Shown here: positions 30,061-42,200 of the stretch, one piece after another
How the letters are laid out: the number at the start of each line of letters is the position of its first letter
Position numbering within the stretch: the stretch's first letter is position 1
NCBI GenBank assembly: GCA_951640165.1
Contig: OX621257.1
Location: forward strand, 14,085,201 to 14,149,200
Direction of reading: 5' to 3'
Length of the DNA stretch: 64,000 nt
Source: Pseudoips prasinana
Lineage: Eukaryota > Arthropoda > Insecta > Lepidoptera > Nolidae
The notes under the pieces: model-generated
What the model was told of the DNA's origin: nothing
The model's database searches: none
The model's input: the letters and a program-made list of their open reading frames with translations, nothing else
Made by a program: the position numbers and the translations under genes

Positions 30061-30299
30061 AGTCGGCAAATAAGCATATACATACATATGTACCTGATAT
30101 TAAGCGGACAGCCTAGGACAATATAATTGCATGTTGTTTAGACGGCATTTTTTTTCCAAAGAGTGTAGTTGTATTCATTTCGTACTATGACGTCACGATT
30201 GCTCCGCCACGTTATTTTTTGTCAAAATTTGTCAAAATCGAAAGGAACCAACCAAAACTTTGTCAAAGCAGAAATAAAGAAGTTACAGGGGTTTTAAGT

Positions 30300-30672
30300 T
30301 GGCCGCGCGAACGTAACGTGCACGATTGCGCGGCCATGGAGATCTCAGTAACTAATTGGGATAGAGATCTAAATCTTTTTGTTAATTGAACATTTCATTT
30401 GTCAACAATTGTCAAAAAAAGAATTATAAGACTAAGATCAATACATCACGAAATATTCACCTTGGAAGTTATGGCCGCGCAATCGTGCACTTGATGTTTC
30501 TTTAATCTCGATTATTTCTTCAAAACTTTTGATTTCGTGCAGTAAAACTGTTACTAGAAGAAAGGTTTTAATTTGTCCAAAGTACCGAAAGCATTTAATG
30601 CCACCAAAGTTTATTTAAACTGACGAAATCAAGGCAAAACAAAAGTTACGTGGCCGCGCAATCATAACGTTA
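30300..30672. repeat. Repeated GGCCGCGCAATCGT-type motifs
   Basis: GGCCGCGCGAACGTAACGTG (30301, itself with a GCGCGGCC inverted end at 30335), GGCCGCGCAATCGTGCAC (30471) and GGCCGCGCAATCATAACGTT (30652), spaced ~170-180 bp in AT-rich DNA. Confidence 0.6.
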
Positions 30673-31042
30673 CTTTGAACGCTGATATCTCATTATCTAT
30701 AATTGTTAAGATTTCGATGTAAACATCCATTTATTCGTAATATTAACCTAATCAGATTGACATAGCGTTTTACCCTCAGGACAATTTTCTACGCGTGTAA
30801 TCGCAAAAATGATGATATCTCTTATAATGTTCGAGTAGAGTGACCATAATTTCTGTTATATATGGGGATACCTGTTAGGAATAATTGTTGTAGAAATGGC
30901 TAAGATAAGACAGTTCAATACAATATTCTTTTCTTTTATACACAATGTTCAAATCATGCCATACAAAACAAGGCCAAAAAATGAAACTTAGTTCTGTTTT
31001 CACCACATGACGCGACATTGGTACTCCAGTAATTTATCTATA

Positions 31043-31333
31043 TCTATACATATAATAAAATCGTAGGAATGTCAAAACTGTACATTGAATGTTATTTTAA
31101 AAGGATACTTGGGGCGTGATCTACAATCGACATCGAAGCCAAAAAAATAGTTTTTTGAATTTTTGTCTGTTTTTCTGTTTGTATGTCCGGGCTGAACTCA
31201 AAAAGTACTGCATGAATATTACTAAGAGGTCGGGTCAACATAAAGGCTACATATTATCACGCTATCACCTAGGGAGGGGCGGCTGTGATAATTTATAAAA
31301 TTTAATGCGGGTAAAACCGCGGGGCACAGCTAG
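31043..31333 (+). mobile_element. Non-autonomous Helitron, complete
   Basis: TCTATACATATAATAAAATC ... TGCGGGTAAAACCGCGGGGC ACAGCTAG, flanked by A and T. A SINE tail (family 3) follows at 31338-31420. Confidence 0.8.
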
Positions 31334-31744
31334 TCTATTATATGTTTGTAAAGTACCCCGCGACACAGGGATTAGATTGCCAAGTGTGGGCGTTGTCTTT
31401 TTAAAACAAAAAGAAAAAAAAGAAAAGAATTTAAGATGTGCTCGGTTAATAGGCAGTAATATAACAATTATGAACTCAAAGCTACGTGTGATGATTGTAG
31501 AACTGACTCGAGCGAAGGGACTCTACCTACGGAATAGCAATTCTATTTATTTTCATGTTGAGAGAAAAAAAAAATATTTCGAATTATGTACCTACATTTC
31601 TATTTTATATTTCTAGCATTACTAACCCACGAAAATTGGACTCCTAATTTGAAATACATGTTAAATTAGGAATCAAATGTGGGACGTTAAATTGTTCCAA
31701 TCGCGTTATATTTCGTATAATTTATGACCGTAAAAACATTATAC

Positions 31745-31910
31745 TTTACCATGTCAGCCAAATTACGTCCACTGTTGGACAAAATCCTCCGCAAAGTTCA
31801 CAGAAAAACGCTGCTGCCCGTTCTCTGGTAGGTTTTCCTTCGGGACGATTTCTAGTCCCCCCACGGGATGAGATGGGGTGATATTCTACGCCATCACCAC
31901 ACAGCGAATT
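31745..31910 (-). mobile_element. RTE-type LINE 3' end
   Basis: Starts CATGTCAGCCAAATTACGTC (complement of the RTE end) and continues TTCACAGAAAAACGCTGCTG, as at 25300. Confidence 0.6.
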
Positions 31911-32937
31911 CGTAATAATTATACTTACTTTATCGATTTTACGTAAATGGTCGAAACTCCAGCTCAAGAAATACTGTTGCCATTACCATTACTGTTTCAT
32001 TGATAAAATTATAACTCGTCAATACATAACACAACATAAAAGTCGTTTGACAAACGGAAAAAGGAAAGTGCATTAAACTCTTTTATTTGAGCCAATTCTC
32101 CAACAATTATTCCTAACAGGTACATTTTCGTCCAATAGAGCAAAAGATATCCCCATATTTAACAGAAATTATGGTCACTCTATTCGAACACTATAAGAGA
32201 TATCATCTTTTTTGAGATTACACGCGTAGAAAATTTTCTTGACCCAGCGAAACAAACTCAGCAGGTTCATCTACTACCGGTTTCAACGTAAGTTTTTACA
32301 GACTCTAAAAATTATCAATTTTACAGAATTTCCGTACTTCGAAGGCACGTTAAACAGTCGGTCCCGGTTGTAGCCATTAGACAACAGTCGGTAAGCCACG
32401 TCAGCGGCCTACTGGGCGGCTTGAACAACTCTGACACTATGATAAGCCCATATGATAAGTCAGTAAATATTTCTTTTTGTTTTATGTTTGTTACGTGATA
32501 TCTACGTTATTTGCGAACCGAATATAAAACTATTTATTTTTATCGACGGGGAATGCTTTTGGAATGGTCCTTTATCATTTTTATCATTTTTAAATGGGTT
32601 GCTTAGAGAGAATCCCATGTTTTAAGAAGTAATTATTTTCTTGCAGCATTACCTACTTCATCTAAATTGACATAATTATGTACCTAAAGACACCCAGCCT
32701 AGAAATATAAATGCAATATAATTAAAACTAGTTTATTTGATACTGTTAAAATCAGGGCTTTTGTCCAGAGTGGACGTCTTTCGGTTTTATGATAAGATCA
32801 GGGCCCAGGCCTACAACAAATTTGAAAAGAAATAAAAATATCTACTCCTATATTTTAAATCATCCTAATGAAATTAATTACTGTTACAAAAAATAACAGA
32901 CAAGACAAAACCATGAGACGTTTTGTATTTTATTTAT

Positions 32938-33236
32938 ATACTAGCTGGTGCCCGCGACTTCGTCCGCGACAATTTTGAAGGATAACCAATATAACTACTT
33001 ACTTCTAGCTTAATCTAAAAAATATAACTTTTAAAAGAAATAAGCAATATAAATTTAAGAAAACCTAACCTATAAATAACCTAGCTATGAAATAAACTTA
33101 AGACTACTTTGCTACTGTTATTTAAAAACAATTACCCGATGTCATCAATTGTCCTTAAGTAAAGTCAGTAAGTCAAATTAAGTAAAATAATAATCAACGA
33201 TGCATTAATCACAAAGGTAACTCCCATTAGATTAGG
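32938..33236 (-). mobile_element. Helitron 3' end, second subfamily
   Basis: ACTAGCTGGTGCCCGCGACT TCGTCCGCG is the complement of the CGCGGACGAAGTCGCGGGCA-CAGCTAGT end seen at 49955. Confidence 0.55.
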
Positions 33237-35673
33237 TTGACCCGACCTCTTAGTAATATTAATGCAAAATTTTTAATCCATGCCAAATAAGTTAATCCAT
33301 GCAGTACTTTATGAGTTTAGCCGGGACATACATACAGACAAACAGACAATAATTCAAAAAACTATATTTTTGGTTTCGATATCGATTGTAGATCACGCCC
33401 CAAGTATCCTTTAAAAAAAATATTCAATGTACAGTTTTGACTTTCCTACAATTTTATTATATGTATAGATAAGATCACAGTTCCTCCCCAGTAGGTGATA
33501 GCGTGATAATATGTAGCCTATATGTTAACCCGACCTCTTAGTAATATTAATCCAAAATTTCAAGTTAATCCATGCAGTACTTTTTGAGTTTAGCCCGGAC
33601 ATACATACAGACAAACAGACAAAAATTCAAAAAACTATATTTTTGGTTTCGATATCGATGGTAGATCACGCCCCAAGTATCCTTTTAAAAAAATATTCAA
33701 TGTACAATTTTGACTTTCCTACGATTTTATTATATGTATAGATAAGATCACAGCTCCTCCCCAGTAGGTGATAGCGTGATAATATGTCGCCTATATGTTG
33801 ACCCGACCTCTTAGTAATATTAATGCAAAATTTGAAGTTAATCCATGGAGTACTTTTTGAGTTTAGCCCGGACATGCATACAGACAAACAGACAAAAATT
33901 CAAATAACTATATTTTTGCTTTCGATATCGATTGTAGATCACGCAATAAGTATCCTTTAAAAAAAAATATTCAATGTACAGTTTTGACTTTCCTACGATT
34001 TTATTATATGTATAGATAAGATCACAGCTCCTCCCCAGTAGGTGATAGCGTGATAATATGTAGCCTATATGTTGACCCGACCTCTTAGTAATATTAATGC
34101 AAAATTTGAAGTTAATCCATGCAGTACTTTATGAGTAGTTTAGCCCGGACATACATACAGACAAACAGACGAAAATTCAAAAACCTATATTTTTGGTTTC
34201 GATATCGATTGCAGATCACGCCCCAAGTATCCTTTTAAAAAAATATTCAATGTACAGTTTTGACTTTCCTACGATTTTATTATATGTATAGATAAGATCA
34301 CAGCTCCTCCCCAGTAGGTGATAGCGTGATAATATTTAGCCTATATGTTGACCCGACCTCTTAGTAATATTAATGCAAAATTTGAAGTTAATCCATCCAG
34401 TACTTTTCGAGTTTAGCCCGGACATACATACATACAAACAGACAAAAATTCAAAAAACTATATTTTTGGGTTTCGATATCGATTGTAGATCACGCACCAA
34501 GTATCCTTTTAAAAAAATATTCAATTTACAGTTTTGACTTTCCTACGATGTTATTATATGTATAGATAAGATCACAGCTCCTCCCCAGTAGGTGATAGCG
34601 TGATAATATGTCGCCTATATGTTGACCCGACCTCTTAGTAATATTAATGCAAAATTTGAAGTTAATCCATGCAGTACTTTATGAGTTTAGCCCGGACATG
34701 CATACAGACAAACAGACAAAAATTCAAATAACTATATTTTTGCTTTCGATATCGATTGTAGATCACGCACCAAGTATCCTTTTAAAAAAATATTCAATGT
34801 ACAGTTTTGACTTTCCTACGATTTTATTATATGTATAGATAAGATCACAGCTCCTCCCCAGTAGGTGATAGCGTGATAATATGTAGCCTATATGTTGACC
34901 CGACCTCTTAGTAATATTAATGCAATATTTGAAGTTAATCCATCCAGTACTTTTCGAGTTTAGCCCGGACATACATACAGACAAACAGACAAAAATTCAA
35001 AAAACTATATTTTTGGTTTCGATATCGATTGTAGATCACGCCCCAAGTATCCTTTTAAAAAAATATTCAATGTACAGTTTCGACTTTCCTACGATTTTAT
35101 TATATGTATAGATAGATAAGATCACAGCTCCTCCCCAGTATGTGATAGCGTGATAATATGTAGCCTATATGTTGACCCGACCTCTTAGTAATATTAATGC
35201 AAAATTTGAAGTTAATCCATGCAGTATTTTATGAGTTTAGCCCGGACATACTTACAGACAAACAGACAAAAATTCAAATAACTATATTTTTGGTTTAGAT
35301 ATCGATTGTAGATCACGCCCCGGGTATCCTTTTAAAAAAATATTCAATGTACAGTTTTGACTTTCCTACGATTTTATTATATGTATAGATAGATAGATAA
35401 GATCCCAGCTCCTCCCCAGTAGGTGATAGCGTGATAATATGTAGCCTATACGTTGACCCGACCTCTTAGTAATATTAATGCAAAATTTGAAGTTAATCCA
35501 TGCAGTACTTTATGAGTTTAGCCCGGACATACATACAGACAAACAGACAAAAATTCAAAAAACGATATTTTTGGTTTCGATATCTATTGTAGATCACGCC
35601 CCAAGTATCCTTTTAAAAAAATATTCAATGTACAGTTTTGACTTTCCTACGATTTTATTATATGTATAGATAA
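33237..35673 (-). repeat. Tandem array of ~274-bp Helitron-derived units
   Basis: One partial unit then eight units starting at 33473, 33746, 34020, 34296, 34570, 34843, 35120 and 35401 (steps 273, 274, 276, 274, 273, 277, 281). Each is the body and 5' end (TTATTATATGTATAGATA) of the TCTATACATATAATAAAATC Helitron in reverse. None has the 3' hairpin/CTAG end. GATA runs at the junctions lengthen toward the right end. Confidence 0.9.
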
Positions 35674-36236
35674 ATAAAACCATCGCTTGTATGTTTGTCC
35701 TCTATGCGTTTAGAAACCATTGATCAGATTGTGATCGGATACTTAAGTGATGTGTTTTTGAGAGCCCGTGAGAGTTCCTGGCTAAAAAATCTATATGAAT
35801 ATAAATATTGCTTTTTAAATCAGTAGTTTCCGGCCTTAAAAACTATGCCAAGCGCGGTGTCAACGGCAAAGCTCTCCAAATGGCAACACGACAGAAACCT
35901 TTGGGGGAGGAGGCCTATGTCCAGCGGTGGACGATATTAGGCTGATGATAAACCTCTTGACCGCCACAGTCATGTATAGATGACAAAAGCCCGGCACGCC
36001 ACGGTACGACTAAGTAGTACTGTACCGTCTTCATTGCTTTATACGTTACGTAGCATAGCAACGCATTTCGAGTACAGCTAGTTATGTAATAAGAATGTTC
36101 AAACGCAATACAATTCACCGTAAGCATGCCAGCAAGTAGTAACTGCTTATAATTTTCGTATTATGTATTCCGTGAAATTACTATTTGATTGAATTATTTT
36201 AATCCAGCAGACGATCTTTTTATTGGTCTTGCTGCA
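35674..36236. other. Region upstream of gene 2
   Basis: Contains an RTE fragment at 35825-35950 (GTCCAGCGGTGGACGATATT). No TATA box or other promoter element could be singled out before ATG 36237. Confidence 0.4.
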
Positions 36237-36282
36237 ATGAAACGAATTTTAAGTATATTCTCAACATGTCTGATTTTTATAG
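36237..36282 (+). CDS. Gene 2 exon 1: signal peptide
   Basis: ATG at 36237 begins a 15-codon hydrophobic leader ending in phase 1 at GTAGGT, as in the paralogs. Confidence 0.75.
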
Positions 36283-39200
36283 GTAGGTATCCTAGAACTT
36301 TATCTTTAAACATTTCAATATTTACTAAATAGTTATTTCTTTTTAGCCTTCACTTTCATTGACCATTATTTCACACATGACCATATAGAGAAACTATTTT
36401 TAATAAAGTGCATTCGATGCCACATCAGTGGACACACTTTGAAATTGACAGCGACTTATTAAGTAACCAATAAGAGTGGTTTTTGTGGCGTATATCCGCT
36501 ATCGTGGCGTCTGCTATGGTACAAGGTTTATTACATCAAATTTTGCTGACCCTTATTTAATATTTCAGATATACTAGCCATAGAAGTAAGCACACACATT
36601 CCTCCGGTGGTGAAAAGCATTCTAAATGACACAAGGAGGATTATACATGGTGAAGGAATCACAGATAGTAGGCCCTATATGGTAAGTAGTAACAGAAGAC
36701 GCTCCTTCAACACAAAGCGGGATACATGATTTGAGCTGGTGAGATTACCTTCTTCTTATTACCGTGTCGATGGTAAGAGTTATATTTTCCTTACCCAAAA
36801 TAACACACAACATGGGTTAACCCTCATATACAGGGTGTCCCAAAACTCAACGTCAAGCCGAAACGGGGTGACAGGATTGATCATAACCATCACGAGAAAA
36901 ATCTGAAAAAAAATCTATCCCATGCAGTTTAAAAATTATGGGCATTTTAAGAAAAACCTAGAAATTTGATCAAACTGTACCATTTTTCGGTTATTGTGGT
37001 TATTATTTTTTATTTTTGTTCATTTGAACTTTAGAAACGTAATCCTAAATAACATTTCTAGAATCCCAATAAAAAATAATGACACAATTGCCTTAAGTTC
37101 CCGAGAATTGAGACTATTTGTTAAACAACGAATTTAAAATTTTCAAGATTCGTCGACTTTGACAGGCCCTCCTATAAAAAAAATGTACTAGAGTGCCTTG
37201 GCAAGTGGCATTAAAAGTTGGCGCATTTAATCAGAATTCTAAAATGGTACAATACTTGTTAGTTCCATACAATAGAAAAGAGTAAAAAAATTAAAACCTC
37301 AAGTAACCCGATTTTTGCTATCTCATTTTACTCAGTTAAAATGTTTTTAATTCACACAAGCTCTAGGTAGGTTCTTAATTTTAAGGCAAAATGATGAGAG
37401 AGATGGATAATGGGTATGTTTGCCATGAGTGAGCGAGACAGATAGTGACGCCACGCATTGAGACGGAGATGCGTCGTTTAAACGAGTGCGACAGAGGCAT
37501 AATGAGAATCCCCAATTCATCCAAAAAATTCTCTGGTCAGATGAATCGACATTTAAAAAAGATGGTTACATGAACTTGCACAATTATCACGAGTGGCATG
37601 TGGAGAATCCACATTTAATGCGAGAAGATAGATCCCAGTATCGTTTTAAAGTAAACCTGTGGACCGGAATTTTAAACGGTAAAATTATTGGGCCTATTGA
37701 ACTGCCTGAGAACTTGAATGGAACTAATTACCTACATTTTTTAAGAGAAGATTTACCAACCCTGTTAGAGGACGTACCACTAGCAGATCTTCGCGACATG
37801 TGGTTTCAACGAGATGGCTGCCCAGCGCATTTCGCAGTGCAAGTAAGAGATTTCCTTGACCAGGAATATCCGGGAAGGTGGATTGGACGTTCGGGCACTA
37901 TCTCGTGGCCCGCCCGTTCACCAGATTTAAATCCCCTGGATTTTTTCTATTGGGGAGTTCTCAAAGAAAAAGTTTACTCAAAGCCCATTGAGAACGTAGC
38001 CGACCTGCGTGAACGCATTTCTCAAGCAGCTGAGGCGATCAACTCTCGAAGATATGCCCGACTAATAAGTAGATCTTTTTTAAGAAGATGTAGGGCTTGT
38101 ATTGAGGCTGATGGTAAACAATTTGAACATTTATTTTAATAAAAAACGTTATTTCTCTATCATCTGACTTTTATTCCAACAAACCTAATTATTTTACTAA
38201 TTTTACTAACTTTTTTTCACTTTGGTAAAAGTGGCGTCACTATCTGTCTCGCTCACTCATGGCGAACATACCCATTATCCATCTCTCTCATCATTTTGTC
38301 TTAAAATTAAGAACCTACCTAGAGCTTGTGTGAATTAAAAACATTTTAACTGAGTAAAATGAGATAGCAAAAATCGGGTTACTTGAGGTTTTAATTTTTT
38401 TACTCTTTTCTATTGTATGGAACTAACAAGTATTGTACCATTTTAGAATTCTGATTAAATGCGCCAACTTTTAATGCCACTTGCCAAGGCACTCTAGTAC
38501 ATTTTTTTTATAGGAGGGCCTGTCAAAGTCGACGAATCTTGAAAATTTTAAATTCGTAGTTTAACAAATAGTCTCAATTCTCGGGAACTTAAGGCAATTG
38601 TGTCATTATTTTTTATTGGGATTCTAGAAATGTTATTTAGGATTACGTTTCTAAAGTTCAAATGAACAAAAATAAAAAATAATAACCACAATAACCGAAA
38701 AATGGTACAGTTTGATCAAATTTCTAGGTTTTTCTTAAAATGCCCATAATTTTCAAACTGCATGGGATAGATTTTTTTTCAGATTTTTCTCGTGATGGTT
38801 ATGATCAATCCTGTCACCCCGTTTCGGCTTGACGTTGAGTTTTGGGACACCCGGTATATATAGCTGGTTTACGATCGAATATGTTTACTTTGGATCCACT
38901 AACCTGGGACCATAGTTTATTGAAAGTCTTTCAGTCAGCAAATAATCGCCTTCACATCTTTAGCTTTAGCAGAGACCACCAAACGGCGTTAATACATCAA
39001 CCTTTTAGGCTACTATCTGTTTGGGCAAACTTCTACCAAACACTAGCGGATACTTCGGTGCTAATGTTGCTAGCAGAGTCCGCCAAACGGCGTAAATGCA
39101 TCAACCTTATAGGCAACTGTGTGTTTTAGCACACATTTTCCAAACACTAGCTACTGTTACTAGCATAGACCGCCAAACGATGAAAATACTTCAACATTAT

Positions 39201-42200
39201 TAAGGTTGTCTATCTTTGGGAGTCGAAACGCTTGAGCCGTGAGGCCACGCGCTTTAATACTTTTCCATGACATTAAGAAACGCCTGGTCGAAGCTTCACC
39301 TGAAAAAAAGGCTGGCCTATACTTTGGCAATGAATTAGCATAATCATTTGACTTGGTATTAAAACAAACTCCTCCGTATCGCTGTCGACTTGAAACATTC
39401 CGAGAAGGCACTTCAAAGATTGTTTCAGGTTGACAGCAACATCGTAGAGTATTTATATGCAGAATATTTGATTTATGTTAAGTATTTATTGTAAACTGGA
39501 AAATTAGACATTCTTTTAACAAAATAAGATAGCTTACATTCATCAACACTATGGCCTCCAAAAACTACGCGTTGCTACACGGCCAGTTACGATATTATTC
39601 ATGACAGATGTAATTACGATTCAGCTGGTACATTGAACATGTGCCATTGATAACCAGTAAAATGTCACGAAGCATATCGAAATTGTATGACTTTGGATAA
39701 CCTAATGCTTTAACTATTGTCTCCAATTAATTGATCCAGTAGATTGTATGGAAGATTTTCCAAGGTGCCAAAAGACTTGGTAATGTTATGATTATATTTA
39801 AGAATGCATTCTTGTAGTAAAGTTCAGGTTGTGTAGTGGACGTATTTCTTGAAGCGCATTCCAGGTATCAACAAGGGACAAGTACACACGCCAGCACATC
39901 AAGCTACTCCAATCTGTCATATTTCCCCAATTGAAAGTGAACCTTATGCTTAAGTGATAAAGTTGAAAATCTATAAAAGAAATTTGACAGATTGGGGTAG
40001 CTGGATATGCCGTCTGTACCTAATTATGAAACTAAATGAAAACTTGGTTACCTCTACCAATCAAGACATTAACTAAACAAAAAGGCAATGTTTGCCAAAT
40101 ATTCGCTCTTGATTGAATATCAAACCTAGGATTGGCATAAACAATTCCAGCAGCACTTCGAGTCTTTCCGTTAGGTTTACTTCAAATTGCCCACTAATGG
40201 CAAACAGCGAGAGGAAAGTCACAACTGGCTCTGTGGAGGAGTTATCGTACACGAGGAGTACGTTCTGACCTCAGCTGCGTGCATCCAAAACACTGAACAT
40301 TTCTACGTAGTTTCGGGAATGTATAGGTAAGATTTTTTTGTGAATAGATAGATAAATCTGATCTGGTTCTCGAGTGGCGACTACGAACCGGAAGACGCAG
40401 CGTGGGCAGGCCTCCTACAAGTTGGACCGATGATCTTGTGAGGGTCATTGGAAATCGTTGGATGCGGATAGCGCAAGACCGGCAATTGTGGAGATCTTTG
40501 GGGAGGCCTTTGTCCAGCTGTGGACGTCTTTCGCCTGATATTATGATGATGAGATAAATCTGAAGATATGTATGAGAGTGAATGTTTTTATTACCTAACA
40601 TATTCTCAATTTTTTATTTTTCTTCATATGGAACTGGGAAATCCATCAATTATATTTTCCGGCATGAATCGAATCTGCACTCTCTATCAATACAAAATAA
40701 ACGATACTCACCAACCGATCATGCAAACATAAGTTCCGTTATGGGTATAACATTAATGTAGCTATTACGATACTCAGAATAGCTGTCTTTTTGGATCCAC
40801 GTCGATTACTACGCCAGGAATATAATACAAAATAACAGTTTAGTGACATTGTCAAAGACAAAAGTCCGAACGATATGGGGCTGCCAACTCGGAATCCAGT
40901 TGCCCCACGACATATATACCACAATGGGCTGGACTATGTCTAGGCTCATTCGATACGTTTAAACGTTGTCTATCATTTCATCCAAAACTAGCTATTATGT
41001 TTTCAACCAAATAATTTCTGTAAATAATATTGTGTTTCTAAAGACACGAACGGAAATCTTTTTACTTAAATATTTTATTTATTTGTGTCGTAATTTTGGC
41101 GGTACGAAGTCATTTCTTTCTACTGCAGCTTTAATAAACATATGGACTTTATGATTTTTTTTATTATTTTAAATCACAGCCCGAACACAGCCATCACGCA
41201 TGCCATTTTGTAGAGAAGGAGACCAAAAATAAATGTACTTTTTGTAGAGCAATATTAGTAGGTAGGAATATTAACAAAGAAAATTTCACTACATGTATAT
41301 TTTCTTATAGATATAGTGATGAGGCTGACAAATATAACTGTCCTTGCATCAAATATGGCGCCAAGAGAGCAGTTTGGAAATGTGTGCCTAAAAGTAAGCA
41401 AATACAAATATTCAAACTTCTATCACTTGATTCAAAGCCGTAAATCAGATCTCATATTTCTAATTAATCTGCATGTTTTATTTCCGTAGTCATTAGCACA
41501 AACATTGTATTGATTTTTTAAAATCCTCGTTGATTTGAGCTAAGGAAAGCGTTTGCTGTAACTTAGGATAAGTTAAACGGAGCTAATTAATTTCTGTTGG
41601 GCTGTGAATTTACCTGCAAAATTATCAAATTGCAAAAGACCTACATACACTGAAAGAAAAAGGATTTATACAAATAGGTGTAGTTAGGGGGCTTAAATAA
41701 GAATAATACTCACTTATTAGAAATCCTAGTGTATCTGAATGATATGATAATTAATTTTTTACCCCCATTAACCTGTTGTGATAGGTTAATGGGAGTAAAA
41801 ATTTAAGAGAACTGGTCATCAGGTCGTACATAAAAGTCAGTTATCAGCTTATTTTATAAAATTTCATTCACAGATTACGTCTTCGATGGCCAAACTAACG
41901 ATAACATCAAATGGATGAACAACGACATAGCTATCGTAAAAGTCGAAGATGGCTTTGATTTTACCAGAAAAGTTAAAGGATGTGATTTCATTCCTAAACC
42001 TATTTGCTACAATAACCAGAGCAAGGCGTTGGAGAATCCTGGCTCTATTGTCTCTATTGCTGGATGGGGTACCACAGAGAGGTACAACGATGTTAGTATC
42101 ATCTCTGTTTCAGTATCTAAGTTAAGGTTCTAATTATCCTACTTGATGACCTATCATTTAGTTTTAAACGGGCACATAACACCTAAACAAATCATAAATA

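Larger units (their letters stand above)
30776..32235. repeat. Long-range inverted repeat, ~115-150-bp arms
   Basis: Left 30776-30895 and right 32085-32235 match inverted (AATTTTCTACGCGTGTAATC, GAGTGACCATAATTTCTGTT, CTGTTAGGAATAATTGTTG). The left arm lacks ~27 bp present in the right. Confidence 0.75.

Noticed and set aside
33666..35669. Repeated ~63-73-codon frames on both strands
   Set aside because: They are chance frames in the tandem Helitron-derived array and repeat with its period.
33473..35673. CRISPR-like array
   Set aside because: Units are ~274 bp, nearly identical throughout, with no short repeats alternating with unique spacers, and the genome is eukaryotic.
38842..39129. 95-codon open frame downstream of the mariner element
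   Set aside because: Begins inside the transposon end and runs through a tandem repeat; no domain seen.
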